DNA of 64,000 bases from the NCBI RefSeq assembly GCF_907164915.1, contig NC_061868.1, forward strand, positions 29,757,939-29,821,938, in the 5' to 3' direction. A program made the position numbers and the translations under genes. Source of the stretch: Impatiens glandulifera. Taxonomy: Eukaryota; Streptophyta; Magnoliopsida; Ericales; Balsaminaceae. The notes beneath the pieces were generated by a model that saw only the letters and a program-made list of their open reading frames with translations, was not told the origin of the DNA and ran no database searches. Of the stretch, positions 1 through 10,239 are shown in pieces (within the stretch, counting starts at the first letter, position 1; every line of letters starts with the position of its first letter).

Positions 1-150
1 TATGTACCCTTTACACATAAAAACTCTAAATTTGGATAAAACTTATACGTCTTATAAGGTGTTGTACCTTTTAAGACAAGCATATTAAAGTAAAAACGTG
101 ATACAAACATTTCAAAAGCTAAGTTTATATTTTCGAGTTAAACATTTAAT
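1..150 (-). mobile_element. Leader of a minus-strand Tat-type retrotransposon, cut by window edge
   Basis: This is AT-rich DNA lying inward of a primer-binding site and a long LTR that both read on the minus strand. It should be the start of the internal 5' leader of an element whose body lies left of the window. Positions 120-170 resemble 24655-24694, which sits in the same place beside another LTR copy. No coding potential is visible. Confidence 0.6.
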
Positions 151-169
151 TCCCAGCAAAGTCGCTAGA
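151..169 (-). other. Primer-binding site, tRNA-Arg type
   Basis: The minus strand reads TCTAGCGACTTTGCTGGGA, a slightly decayed form of the TGGCGACTC..CTGGGGA site that pairs with the 3' end of tRNA-Arg and is typical of Tat/Ogre gypsy elements. It abuts the LTR end at about 173, which fixes the orientation of this element as minus. Confidence 0.65.
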
Positions 170-172
170 AAG

Positions 173-3100
173 TTTAACCCCTAGAAAAACCTTTAAGTTT
201 TAGTTCTGTGGAAAAGCTTGAGGTTTGAGAAATTTCAACATCGATTTACGTGTCAAGAATTTTTCTTGTAAAATAAAACATTATTTTTAAAAGATGTTAA
301 TGATCCCTAACAGTTATTTGAAATTAATTAAAAATAATTATTTTTGGAGTTCAATTTTAAATAATCCGAGGATTTAAGGTAATCAAATCACAATTTGAAT
401 TTTAGAAATCCATTGGTTTAAATTAATTAAACATCATTAATTTAAAATATTATTTATTTTGAAATAGAGTCGCCAATTAAATTTTTTTTAAATCAATAAA
501 AGTTGACATACGTATACAAACATATTGACTAGAGTTTTCTTTTAGTTCGTAGTTTGGTGATACTCGAGTAATGACTTTCACGCTTCATCCTCCGTACTCG
601 TTTTTAAAAACGGTACTTATAAAGTTAGCTTATGAAGATCGATTGTATAACGTTTTATTTTATCAATAATTTTTCTGGTCTTAAGCATGCATAAGGTTTG
701 TGCGTTACTTATATATTGAAACAACAATATTTAAATAATGGTATATGTTGTTGATGATTACTTAGGGAGGAAATACATGAACAATATCAATCATTTTTGA
801 AGGCTTTAGTATTTAGAAATAAAAACCAACAAGACTTTGGTAAAAAAAAAGTTGGGGAAAACATTACAAAAATAATTTGAAAGCATTTTCTAAGTTTTAG
901 GGATTTTTAGAAAATGGTTTGGGGGTCCAAATTACAAAAATAATTTTAGATTTTAAAAAGTGAAACTAAATAGACCTTAGGACCGGAGTTCTAAACTTCG
1001 GTCCGTTTTTATCGGTCGAGGTCAAAAGACCCTCGGTCTAGGTCGAGGAACCTTTCGATTGAGGCATAGGATATTCGGTCAGGGTGCTTGAGTCCCTTGG
1101 TTGAGGTGCTAAGGATCATAGGTCCTTGGCTTAAATCCTCGGTCTAGGTGTACAAACTCATTGGTCTCGGGCTAGCTCGAGGATAAGTTCATTGGGCCTA
1201 GGTCAAGGGGTTCTTAGTCCTAGGCTAAGATTTTTGGTCCTAGGTCAAGGGGGTCATCAATCCTAGGTTAAGTTTATCGGTCTAGGTGTATAAACCCATT
1301 GGTCATAGGTTAAGGGATCTTCAGTCCTAGGTTAAGTTTATCGGTCTTAGGTTAAGAGATCCTCGGTACTAATTTAAGTTTATCGGTTTGGGTGTATAAA
1401 CTCGTTGGTCCTAGGTTAAGGGATCATCGGTCCTATGTTAAGTTCATCGGTCCTTGATAAAAATCCTCGGTCGGACCTATCAGTCCTAGCTCAAGAACAT
1501 CGGTCAGACTTCACGGTCTTAGCTCAAGAACATCGGTCGGACTCCACGATCCTAATGAAATCTTCGATCTGACTCCCCGGTCCTATGCTAAGATTTTCAT
1601 TTTAATCTCTCGGTCCGGGCCAAGGATCCTTGGTCGGATTCTTCAGTCCTAAGCTAATAAGCCACAGTCCTAAAGAACACAAATTGCATGTTTTTAAATA
1701 CGTTTTTAGCGTTGATTCTTTGATCTAAGAGATTTGGTAGCTTCACAAATTTCCTAGGAACATGTTGATCATCATATCAAGGCATCAATCAACTTGGATG
1801 ATGATCAATTTGTTCAAAATAGTTTTTGATTAAAAATTGGGTTTTTGATTTTAAAGTTGTTTTGAAGTGTAAGGAACTATCCAATAGTCTCCTTATACTA
1901 CATATGCTAGATTGGTACCAAAAAAAGAACACTGACTGCTCGTTTTAACCAATTCAAGAACTCAAAATTTTTATTTATTTAGAAATTTTTTATTTTGATT
2001 AAACAGGATCGGATGGATCAAATATGATCTAAATAGTTTCCTAACATCATTACAATCATGTTGAAAAACTTTCTAGGCTATGATTCAACATAAATAGTCA
2101 AAGAACAATAAACTTGTTTTTTTGATTTTTGAAATTCAAATTTGTTTTTTTTTTATTTAGATCGATTGATCATTTCTATCCTATCCAGATAGTTTCTAAA
2201 TTATCTTAGGATAAGTTTTTATCCATAAAATACCATAAACAACAAGCATACAAGATTTTGCAATTTCAAATATAAAAATTTCAAATTCAAACTATAATAT
2301 GAATTAGAGGGTGATTGGATCCTTACCAAGAATTAGAGAACACTCCTTGATCCTTAGGAAAGTTTTTAGGATACTCAAATCCAACTTTTAAACTTTAAAC
2401 AGATTTTTGAAAAATTTAAAATTTTTGAGCTTTAATGGCAGATTTTTAATAAATCGCAATTTGAGAGTGGAGATTGAATTCTCCGCCTTAGGAATGACTA
2501 AGGGGTCTATTTATAGCTGTCCTAAGTCTATGAAGGCTACTAGTGGCCTGAATCGGCTAAAAGCCATTAATGGTGTTTGACTGTTCTTGGCTGAAGTCGT
2601 TGGAATATGGATGATTCATCCCTATTTTGACAGGGAGAAATGATAATCATCGTAGGGTGATGATTTTAGGCTTTAAATGAGCTGAAATGATGGACTAACA
2701 GAGGAGTTCCAAGTTGGAGAAATCAACCACGGATCTTCAAGCTTATCCACACGGTGTTGCGATGAGGAAGACGATTAGAAGCCAAAACGACGTTGTTTCG
2801 TGTGCATTTGGCGTTTCGTTAGCGTTCTAGCTAACTAGGCTAACGTCTAGTTAGTTGTTCCGTTGTGACCCAGGCGCGTGCTCCTTCGACTACAACCAGC
2901 TACGCGGAGCGCTTTGATGCGTTGGATGTGATTCTAGCGTCCATCCAATGGACGCGGTTCTTACTGCAATTTTTTCTTTTATTTTCGGCTACACCCGGTT
3001 ACATATTTATTTTTATTTTAAAACGTTAAGGGTTTGTTTGAAATTGTTTTTTCTTTCACATTTTAACTTTGATTTAGATCTTTTTAAATACATAAAATAT

Positions 3101-3448
3101 TAAAATAAATATGGCAAATATTTTCCCAATGTTTTTTTTCATATTTAAGGGTTAAATAAGTAATTTTGGGTATCTCGTTTCATTCTAATTTTTTTTAATT
3201 TTAATTCCTAATTTTCTAAAATTATTTTAAGATAAATTAGTACAACATTTATCTCAAATAATTTTATTTTTATTATTTTGACTATTTTTATCTAATTAAT
3301 TTTATTAAATAATACAATAATTAATCATAATTAATTATTTTAAATAATTTTTAGTCATGGTTAATTATTTCGATTTTATCTATTAAAAAATAAATTAAAA
3401 TAATTATTTTAATTTTATAAATTGGTATTTAGATTTTTAATATTTACA
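173..3448 (-). mobile_element. 5' LTR of a Tat/Ogre-like Ty3/gypsy element
   Basis: A 3.3-kb LTR homologous by eye to 24695-27998 in the same orientation and to 20111-24403 in the opposite one. In LTR sense it starts near 3448 (degraded TGTAAATATT) and ends near 173 (decayed GGGGTTA). In that order it holds an AT-rich U3, a GC-richer block around 2750-2960 with a decayed ACGT palindrome near 2785-2800, a TATA box (CTATTTATA on the plus strand, 2507-2515), a minisatellite at about 980-1680, and the primer site just beyond its end. It looks old. Confidence 0.75.
980..1680 (-). repeat. LTR-internal minisatellite built on TCGGTCCTAGGTTAAG
   Basis: About 25-30 degenerate copies of a short phrase around TCGGTCCTAGGTTAAG, spaced roughly 20-30 bp and sometimes joined in longer composite units containing GGTGTATAAACCCATTGG. 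The core CCTAGG is a palindrome. The same array, equally degenerate, occurs in every other full LTR of the family (21900-23600 inverted, 25540-26200), so it belongs to the LTR and is not a local satellite. Confidence 0.7.
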
Positions 3449-3952
3449 ATAATTTATATTTAAATTATTTTTATTATTATTTTAAACATAGAAACTGTAA
3501 AAGAATTTCTTTTTACATAAAAACTGAATTGTAATGTTACATCAATTTTGTCAATTTAAACTATTATAATAAATTTATTTATTTATTTTATTTGAAATAT
3601 ATATATGAACATGGTATTCGTTGTATCTTTGGCGTAATCCTTATTTGTATAATTTATTATATTCTTTTATTCAACAAAAAGTTTTCTTATTTCTCATAAA
3701 TGTGTCCATGTTTATCTTAACTTTTTTAATATTTTCAGATTTATTATATAATTATTTAATATTCTCTTACATCTTTATTACTTTTCACTCCATTTTTAAA
3801 AATTCAACTACAACTCCTCAAGTAGGATCCACTCATTTTTTTTTATTAATTGTTCAAATTTGAAAACTTTATACTTTTAAAACACAAATATCATTCATTG
3901 TTAATTATCATTTATGTATTAGTGATTATCTTAGAATATTTAGTATTTCAAA

Positions 3953-4282
3953 TTCTTTTTCTCACATTTATTATGCAACCTATTTTATTAAAATATTATT
4001 TTTTTGTTAATTATTTTTCCAAATAAATCAATAATATTTAACTTTAGAGATAACTTATAATATTTAAAATATATTCATTATTATCCAAAGATTATATACT
4101 ATAAATATAAAATTAATTTCTTTTTCTCACATTTATTATGCAACCTATTTTTTAAAAATATTATTTGTTTGTTAATTATTTTTTCAAATAAATCAATAAT
4201 ATTTAACTTTAGAGATAACTTATAATATTTAAAATATATTCATTATTATCCAAAGATTATATACTATAAATATAAAATTAAT
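3953..4282. repeat. Two-copy tandem duplication, unit about 165 bp
   Basis: The block starting CTTTTTCTCACATTTATTA near 3955 recurs from about 4120. The CTCACATTTATTATGCAACC phrase starts at 3961 and again at 4126, a period of 165 bp. The second halves, including the ACTTTAGAGATAACTTATAA phrase, are almost identical, so the duplication is fairly recent. No element ends were recognised. Confidence 0.8.
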
Positions 4283-4454
4283 TAGATCTGATTTATTACT
4301 AAATCTAGGTAGGTAATTGATGGTGAAATATTTTTTTATTATTTTTTCATTTTATATGTTTTATGTATAAATATTTTATTTTTGTTAACAATTTTAATTA
4401 CTAACAGTTTCATTCCCATACCATCTCTTTTAACTATTCTTCATAAGAAGAAGA

Positions 4455-4577
4455 ATGTCAACCATCTCCTTTACAACCTCTCCTTCTTCTTCGATCTCCT
4501 CCCCTTTCGGCGATGTGCCTCCGACCAATTTCCCAGTCAACCTCTATCGCCGCCGTCGGTTGTTGTCTCGAGTATAA
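4455..4577 (+). CDS. Possible first-exon fragment, transit-peptide-like (40 codons)
   Basis: A short frame starts at an ATG after a purine run and reads a Ser/Thr/Pro-rich, Arg-containing, acid-poor N-terminus (starts MSTISFTTSPSSSISS, ends NLYRRRRLLSRV), the composition of an organelle transit peptide. A plausible splice donor (GTATAAG) sits at 4572, three bases before the in-frame stop. The gypsy element begins 70 bp downstream. No second exon was found on the far side, so this may be a gene relic or chance. Confidence 0.25.
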   Translation: MSTISFTTSPSSSISSPFGDVPPTNFPVNLYRRRRLLSRV

Positions 4578-4647
4578 GAATTAAAAAATGTTCAATGTAT
4601 TGAAACAATACAAAGAGAGAGGATGAGAAATGAGGGAGATATGAGAC

Positions 4648-5101
4648 TGTTGTGAATCTAATATTCACAACAATGAGGATTCTATTTCCAAAGATGAGGA
4701 TGCTATTTCCAAAGATGAGGATTCTATTTCCAAAATTACTGAGTGTTGAAATAGACGTAGTTATATCTTTTAAGGGTTATTTTATAATTTGTTAGTCTAT
4801 AAATAAGGATAGAATTGTAAGGAGAGGGAATACATTTTTGGTATTCTAAATTGTTATACTTTCTCTTTCTAATTACCAGAGCCGTCGCTCCTGGTAACCC
4901 TAACCCTAATAAAGTCCCAATTTCTATTCAGTCTGTTCTTCTATTCATTCTGTTTCTTTTATCAATCTATTCTTCTATTCAATCTGTTCTTCTACCTATT
5001 TTGTTCTCATTCTGTTCTTTTACTCGTTCTGTTCTTCTTTATCTATTTTACGAAACCATTATTGTGAGATTTATATCATGATTGACAGTAAGGTCACGAC
5101 A
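4648..5101 (+). repeat. Left LTR of the gypsy element
   Basis: 454 bp, opening TGTTGTGAATCTAATATTCA and closing CACGACA. Three copies of a GATGAGGATTCTATTTCCAAA-type phrase lie near the start. A TATA-like CTATAAATAAGG stands near 4797, so transcription should begin near 4825. A CT-rich stretch with a repeated ATTCTGTTCTTCT phrase follows. It differs from the right copy by four substitutions and one indel by eye. Confidence 0.93.
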
Positions 5102-5103
5102 AG

Positions 5104-5115
5104 TGGTATCAGAGC
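5104..5115 (+). other. Primer-binding site, initiator-Met tRNA type
   Basis: TGGTATCAGAGC lies two bases inside the left LTR. It is the standard plant retrotransposon site complementary to the 3' end of initiator methionine tRNA, and differs from the Arg-type site of the Tat elements elsewhere in this window. Confidence 0.92.
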
Positions 5116-5141
5116 TTACGATCCTCGGGCTTCTGCTGAGA

Positions 5142-6353
5142 ATGGTGAATTCACGTAGCAAAAGTAATGAAGAGATGATCCAGAATCTGACCGAACGCAT
5201 GGAGACGATGGAATCACAAATTAATGATAAGTTCCAGTTACTGCAGCTAGAGAATCTCAAAATTAGGGAAGAAACTTCTCGTAACTTCGAGATTATGCAG
5301 AAAGATAACGCTGAAAAATTTGAATCTATGATAAGGCTGTTGGAATCCAAGAATTCCAACACAAATAATAAATCAACCGAAGACCAAGGAGGAGGTTCAA
5401 ATACACCTCCACTACAGCCGAGATCTGGATATGGAACAACCCCGTATGAGAGAGATGGGATTTACAGATGGCCAGACAAACAGTCGGTCGGACAAAATTT
5501 CAGAACAACTGGGACCCCTATCAGTAATCAGAAGCAAACGATAGGTCCTAATTCGATACGGACGGCGGGGGGTATGTCTATTAAGCAACCACGGATGGAT
5601 CTGGACAAATTTGATGGTTCAAACCCTAGGGGATGGATCAGAAGAGTCAATAAGTTTTTTGATCACTTCACCATGCCTGAAGAAGAAAAGGTAAGCTACG
5701 TGCCTTATTTTCTTTCTGGTGAGGCTGATGTATGGTTCTACGATTATCTGATAGATCATCCATTACCAAATTGGGAAGAATTCTCTGAAGAGGTGTTATT
5801 AGCATTTCAAGAAGAGGGACACCAAGATGTGATAATAGAATTTAATCAGTTGAGACAGACAGGGACTTTGAAAGACTATATCTATCAATGGCGAGAGCTA
5901 AGAGCATTGGTTGTAGCTAAATGTTTTCCACAGAACGACGAATACTATGTGAAGAGTTTCATGGGAGGCTTACGACCTGAATTGAGAGAGGTTTTAAAGA
6001 TGGCAGGACCAGTGACATTAGATCAGGCAATAAAACTAGTTAAGGTGAAGGACGAATTCCTCGAACCTCTTGGTAAGGAAAAGAAATTGTTCTCCAAATT
6101 GTCAACTCAGACCTCAAATGAAACACAATCAAAACCTCCATGGAGTAATAACCAACAAGGTATGTTTAAACCAACTATTAATGAAAATACTACTGAAATA
6201 CCAGTTAGAGATCTCACGTTTGCAGAAATGAGAGAAAAACGTGCTAAAGGTATTTGTTTCAAGTGTGACGGAAAATATTCTAAAGATCACGTTTGCCCCA
6301 ATCGTCATCAGTTATTCAATATTGAAGTAATGGAAGACGAGATAGATGACTAG
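5142..6353 (+). CDS. Gag polyprotein of the young gypsy element
   Basis: 403 codons from the ATG at 5142. An in-frame ATG at 5082 lies inside the LTR and is not used here. The N-terminal 80 residues are a charged, coiled-coil-like stretch. Then comes the retrotransposon gag domain (LDKFDGSNPRGWI, FLSGEADVWFYDYL, EFNQLRQTGTLKDYIYQW, SFMGGLRPELREVLK), followed by a zinc knuckle of the plant gypsy form CFKCDGKYSKDHVC near the C-terminus. The frame ends in TAG at 6351. The same frame continues after that TAG and a TAA two codons later into the protease, so gag and pol were probably one reading frame. Gag looks intact. Confidence 0.9.
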   Translation: MVNSRSKSNEEMIQNLTERMETMESQINDKFQLLQLENLKIREETSRNFEIMQKDNAEKFESMIRLLESKNSNTNNKSTEDQGGGSNTPPLQPRSGYGTTPYERDGIYRWPDKQSVGQNFRTTGTPISNQKQTIGPNSIRTAGGMSIKQPRMDLDKFDGSNPRGWIRRVNKFFDHFTMPEEEKVSYVPYFLSGEADVWFYDYLIDHPLPNWEEFSEEVLLAFQEEGHQDVIIEFNQLRQTGTLKDYIYQWRELRALVVAKCFPQNDEYYVKSFMGGLRPELREVLKMAGPVTLDQAIKLVKVKDEFLEPLGKEKKLFSKLSTQTSNETQSKPPWSNNQQGMFKPTINENTTEIPVRDLTFAEMREKRAKGICFKCDGKYSKDHVCPNRHQLFNIEVMEDEIDD

Positions 6354-6359
6354 TTATAA

Positions 6360-7064
6360 GCTAAAAAGGAGTCCAAAGCCGAATATATTTATGATGACTG
6401 TCTTAAGGCTAAAGAGGGGGCTAGAGTCGAAGGAGTTAACGACGGGGGTTCGATTTCAATGCACGCTCTTAATGGGAGTGCTAATAATGCTACGCTCAAG
6501 ATTCTTGGGCAACTCAAGAAAAGGAAAATCACTATATTAATTGATAGTGGCAGTACGCATTCGTTTATTGATGAGGGTATTGCATCTCAGTTGGGTTGTA
6601 TTCTAAAGGAAACAATACCTATGGGGGTGACTATTGCAGGTGGAGGCTATATATTTAGTCGATTCTTATGCACACATTTGGCTTGGAAAATGCAGAGTCA
6701 TGATTTTCTACTAGACTTCCGAACGATCAAATTTGGAGGTTATGATATGGTTTTGGGAGTTGATTGGATGACTAAATATGGACCAGTGAGCCTTGATTTC
6801 GAGGCAAGAGTTATGAAAGCTAGGTTATCAGGTGAGAAGATTCGACTGTTGGGTGATAAAGAGGGCAGTTCCTTTTATTTAATGACAGGGGACGACGTAG
6901 CTCGTAATGTGAAGAAGGGTGACGATTGTTTTGGGGGTCAACTATTTTTTATGAATGCTGAGTCTACAACTCTGTTATCAGCCCAAATTCCTGAATTCTG
7001 TAAACAGTTTCCGATGCAGAAGCCACGTTCGAAAAGGGCAAGGAAGTTCTTAAGGGGAAGGGGA
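6360..7064 (+). pseudogene. Protease-only remnant of gypsy pol
   Basis: It lies in the same frame as gag after two stops (TAG 6351, TAA 6357). It reads a linker, then an aspartic protease with the catalytic LIDSGSTHSFID intact and the later LGVDWMTKYGPVSLDF motif. At about 7010 the frame jumps to a basic tail (KRARKFLRGRG) that resembles the end of gypsy pol, just before the polypurine tract and right LTR. RT, RNase H and integrase have been deleted. An internal ATG at 6459 could serve as a local start; whether the two stops are read through or are decay cannot be told from sequence. Confidence 0.82.
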
Positions 7065-7517
7065 TGTTGTGAATCTAATATTCACAACAATGAGGATTCT
7101 ATTTCCAAAGATGAGGATGCTATTTCCAAAGATGAGGATTCTATTTCCAAAATTACTGAGGGTTGAAATAGACGTAGTTATATCTTTTAAGGGTTATTTT
7201 ATAATTTGTTAGTCTATAAATAAGGATAGAATTGTAAGGAGAGGGAATATATTTTGGTATTCTAAATTGTTATACTTTCTCTTTCTAATTACCAGAGCCG
7301 TCGCTCCTGGTAACCCTAACCCTAATAAACTCCCAATTTCTATTCAGTCTGTTCTTCTATTCATTCTGTTTCTTTTATCAATCTATTCTTCTATTCAATC
7401 TGTTCTTCTACCTATTTTGTTCTCATTCTGTTCTTTTACTCGTTCTGTTCTTCTTTATCTATTTTACGAAACCATTATTGTGAGATTTATATCGTGATTG
7501 ACAGTAAGGTCACGACA
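7065..7517 (+). repeat. Right LTR of the gypsy element
   Basis: 453 bp, near-identical to 4648-5101 and followed directly by the GAGAC target duplication. Differences seen are T/G at the TGAGTGTTG site, C/T plus one T missing in the ATACATTTTTGG stretch, G/C in AATAAAGTCCC, and A/G in ATATCATGATTG. Confidence 0.93.
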
Positions 7518-7540
7518 GAGACTCAAACCCTTTTTGCGAA

Positions 7541-7632
7541 GTTCCTCCAACAGCCCCAACAACAACAAGACTGCGGTGGTTGCATTTACTTTCATTTGTA
7601 AATGCAACTGCCGTCGCCGCTGTTTGAGGAAC
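7541..7632. repeat. Imperfect 92-bp hairpin just right of the gypsy insertion
   Basis: The outer arms GTTCCTCCAACAG (7541-7553) and CTGTTTGAGGAAC (7620-7632) pair with one mismatch. The inner arms GTTGCATTTAC (7579-7589) and GTAAATGCAAC (7598-7608) pair perfectly around an 8-nt loop. The segment between arm pairs is GC-rich and asymmetric. It could be a decayed short inverted-repeat transposon or a small-RNA-type fold; nothing else identifies it. Confidence 0.6.
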
Positions 7633-8419
7633 ATTTTTAAAATCTCTAAAATTTATGCCTCTTTTTTTACCATTTTCATAATTTTTAGTTTGCATATAAT
7701 ATTATTATTTTTCTTACTACTTTAATCTTAATGTCATTTAACTTATTTTCATAATTTAATTGGTTGGAAACATAATTAATTTTAAATGTTGATCCCACTC
7801 ATTTTCCGGTTGTATATAAACTGATAGTTTTGAGATATTTTTAATCTTTAAAGTATTAGCTTTAAAATCTTAAAACTTTTTCATAAGAATTTAACATTAA
7901 ATGAAAAAATTAATTTATGTAGGCCTAGTTGAATCATGACATAGTATATTTGAGTTTTTTAAATTCTACAAATTATAGTCTTCATTCTAATTTTAGGATT
8001 TTTAATAAGTTGACACAAACTTAAAACATTATTAATGGCATTAGACATTTTCAAAAAATATTATGGTTTTTCGTTTTTCTAACAATACAATACACAAATA
8101 ATTTTTTTCTTAAAAAGTTTAGTTCATTATATTCAAAAATATATATTAAAAAAAATTGTTTATCAATTAATTAATAATGCCAATTAATCTTAAAATTCAG
8201 ATTGTGAGCAACTTTATGTGTTACATATAATTATAAATTCTATAGATTCAACTTTATATGGGTTACATGTGAATTGTTATATATAAAAAACTATTTAATA
8301 CTATATAAAAAATAAAATATTTTTATTTAATACAACTAATTATATAATACAATTCTAATAAATGAAATTAGAAATTTAATAAATTTCCTTTTAGATCCTA
8401 AACTATTTCATAAAGAGAG
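7633..8419. other. AT-rich spacer, nothing recognised
   Basis: AT-rich sequence between the hairpin and the start of the large Tat element. I see no open frame of interest, no element ends and no repeats beyond short A/T runs. Confidence 0.6.
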
Positions 8420-9330
8420 TGTAAACACTAAAAATCTGCACTCCAATTTATAATATTAAAATATTTATTTTGACTTATTTTAAATAAAAAATAGTTAAAA
8501 TAATTAACCTTATAGTCAAAAACCAATTAAAATAATTAATTTAACTAATTATTGTGATAATTAAAGCCTAATAAATTAAGGAAAATGGTCAACATAATAA
8601 AAATAAAATTATTTCAAATAAATGTTGTACCATTTGTCTAAAAGAATTATTTATTTAAATACTAAAAATATAAAAAACAATTAATAAAATATTTTTCATA
8701 TATTTTTTTAATATTTTTTATATTTAAAAAGATGAAAATTAAAATCAAAAGGGTGAAAGAAAAATTAATTTCAAACAAACTTTTAAGATTTTAAATAAAA
8801 AACAAATTTATAATTGGGTGTGGCCAAAAACATGAGAAGAAGTTACAGCCACAACTGCACGCGTTGGATCAGTCTTGGATCCTCATCCAACGCTCTATGC
8901 GCTTCCACACAACCGATTGTAGCCAAGTAAAAGCGCACACGCGGAGCAGAGGAGCACCAAACGATCGTTAGCTGAAACGTTAACGGACCGCTCAAGCATT
9001 GACAGAATGCCAACGGAACACCATACGCGCATCCAAACGACGTCATTTTGGCTCTGTTCTTTGTCGCGATCGCCGAGAAAATAAGCATAAAGAACACCAA
9101 TCGATTTTGGATTTTTGGAACTTAGCCATTTGTTGATGGTTTTGACTAATTCAAAAGCCTATGGATGACCCTACGATGGTGATCATTCTCCCCTACCAGA
9201 ATAGGGATGAATCACCCTACTTCGACCACCACTTGCCAAGAATAGTCAAAAGACATTAATGGATTTTGGCTGATTCAAGCAACTAGGCTTCCCCAACCAA
9301 TCTAGGATGAGTATAAATACCCCTTCAAGC
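8420..9330 (+). mobile_element. 5' LTR of the Tat element, U3 part only
   Basis: It begins TGTAAACACTAAAAATCTGC and matches the 3' LTR (20111 onward) through the AT-rich U3, the GC-rich block with ACGACGTCATTTTGG (9034-9050), the GATCATTCTCCC stretch and the TATA box TATAAATA at 9312-9319. Homology stops about ten bases later. The 2.3 kb that should form R and U5, including the minisatellite, is absent and no primer site follows. About 300 bp of unrelated sequence lead to gag instead, so the 5' end is rearranged. Confidence 0.72.
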
Positions 9331-9629
9331 CTTTAATATTTGTCAATCATTTTTTCCCTTTTAGACTCTTTGTAAAATATCAACAAGAGAGTCATGTTTG
9401 TAACAAACTTTGCAAGTATGTTTATAAACAACTCTATGTTTGTTTAAAATCGAATAAAAAAAGATGCTCACTCTCTAGGATACACTTTTTATGCAAATGC
9501 ATTTGCATATATACTTTGCTACATCTACAAACCCTCACCTTTTTCTCTTCGCAACAATGTACGACTATGATAAACCAACACGACCCCTAGAAAGAGAGAT
9601 CCCAAAACCGGAGGTTTATACGTCATCAG
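9331..9629 (+). other. Unassigned leader between truncated LTR and gag
   Basis: No match to the LTR copies or to the other leaders in this window, and no recognisable tRNA primer site. It contains a 20-bp perfect palindrome, TATGCAAATGCATTTGCATA (9490-9509). It may be U5 and leader of a different subfamily brought in by template switching, or filler at a deletion. Confidence 0.4.
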
Positions 9630-10229
9630 ATGGCCGACAAACCCTCCGTCCATGAATTGATCTCTACGACCGAATTCAGAGAAATGAAGGAAACTCTACA
9701 ACATGTAACAGAGCAAATTGCGTTGATCACAACTTCTTTAGCTAATCAGCAAATTTCGTCTATATCCCAGAACATACCTCATTCTCCTTGTTTTCCTAAC
9801 TAGGCAATCCGTTATGTTCAATCTCGTTCACCCCGTCCTATTGGTAAAAAAGCTCAAGAAGAAGTCTCTCTATGAGTACTTTGAAGAGGATAATGAACCA
9901 ATTACACGGGCACGACGTGAGGAAGTATTTGACCCCATGGATTCACAGAAAAGACAAATTCCAGCGGATGATCAACTACTAACGGAATATGAACGCTAGA
10001 TGACTCAGGTTCAAGCCATGCAGGCAGAGATGCAAGCCCAACTAAACAAGTTAGTTAAAGGCAAATGCACTGAAGAACATTATGATTTGAAGACGTTATG
10101 AAAGCTATCGAGCAAGCAGTTATTCCGATAGGTGTCAAGCTTCCAGCTCTAACCAAGTACATAGGAAAAAACAATTCGTTTGTCTTTTTCAAAATGTACG
10201 CTTCCGCAATGACCCCTGTGCGACTTGGA
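9630..10229 (+). pseudogene. Tat-type gag, 5' part, frameshifted
   Basis: The ATG at 9630 opens a polar N-terminus (MADKPSVHELISTTEF, then a helix-like stretch) that stops after about 57 codons. A second frame from 9814 carries EEDNEPITRARREEVFDPMD and QIPADDQLLTEYER, and after another stop MTQVQAMQAEMQAQLNKLVK. These are typical of Tat gag between N-terminus and capsid. A later piece around 10180 reads FFKMYASAMTPVRLGE, a capsid-like fragment, before the inverted LTR interrupts. Not functional. Confidence 0.7.
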
Positions 10230-10239
10230 GAACCAATTG

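Larger units (their letters stand above)
3449..4642. other. AT-rich spacer, no convincing gene
   Basis: Very AT-rich DNA between the old LTR and the young gypsy insertion. The longest open frame, 3621-3863, is a leucine/phenylalanine-rich translation of poly-T/A sequence and is not credible as a protein. The stretch holds a 165-bp tandem duplication and, near its right end, a short transit-peptide-like frame, both listed separately. Confidence 0.6.
4648..7517 (+). mobile_element. Young internally deleted Ty3/gypsy element (gag-protease only)
   Basis: A complete 2,870-bp LTR retrotransposon: 5-bp direct duplication GAGAC (4643-4647 and 7518-7522), LTRs 4648-5101 and 7065-7517 starting TG and ending CA, an initiator-Met primer site just inside the left LTR, gag, a protease segment, then a polypurine tract AAGGGGAAGGGGA (7052-7064) against the right LTR. 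RT, RNase H and integrase are missing: the frame runs from about 200 residues of protease region straight into what looks like the extreme C-terminus of pol. The LTRs differ by about five changes, so insertion is recent. Mobilisation would need a relative that supplies pol. Confidence 0.93.

Noticed and set aside
3621..3863. 80-codon hydrophobic frame that could be a small membrane protein
   Set aside because: Leu/Phe/Ile-rich composition follows from AT-rich DNA, and the stretch is surrounded by similar non-coding sequence.
4895..4912. Telomere-like CCCTAACCCTAA in the gypsy LTR as an interstitial telomere
   Set aside because: Only two units, and the same stretch occurs in the other LTR copy as part of the LTR.
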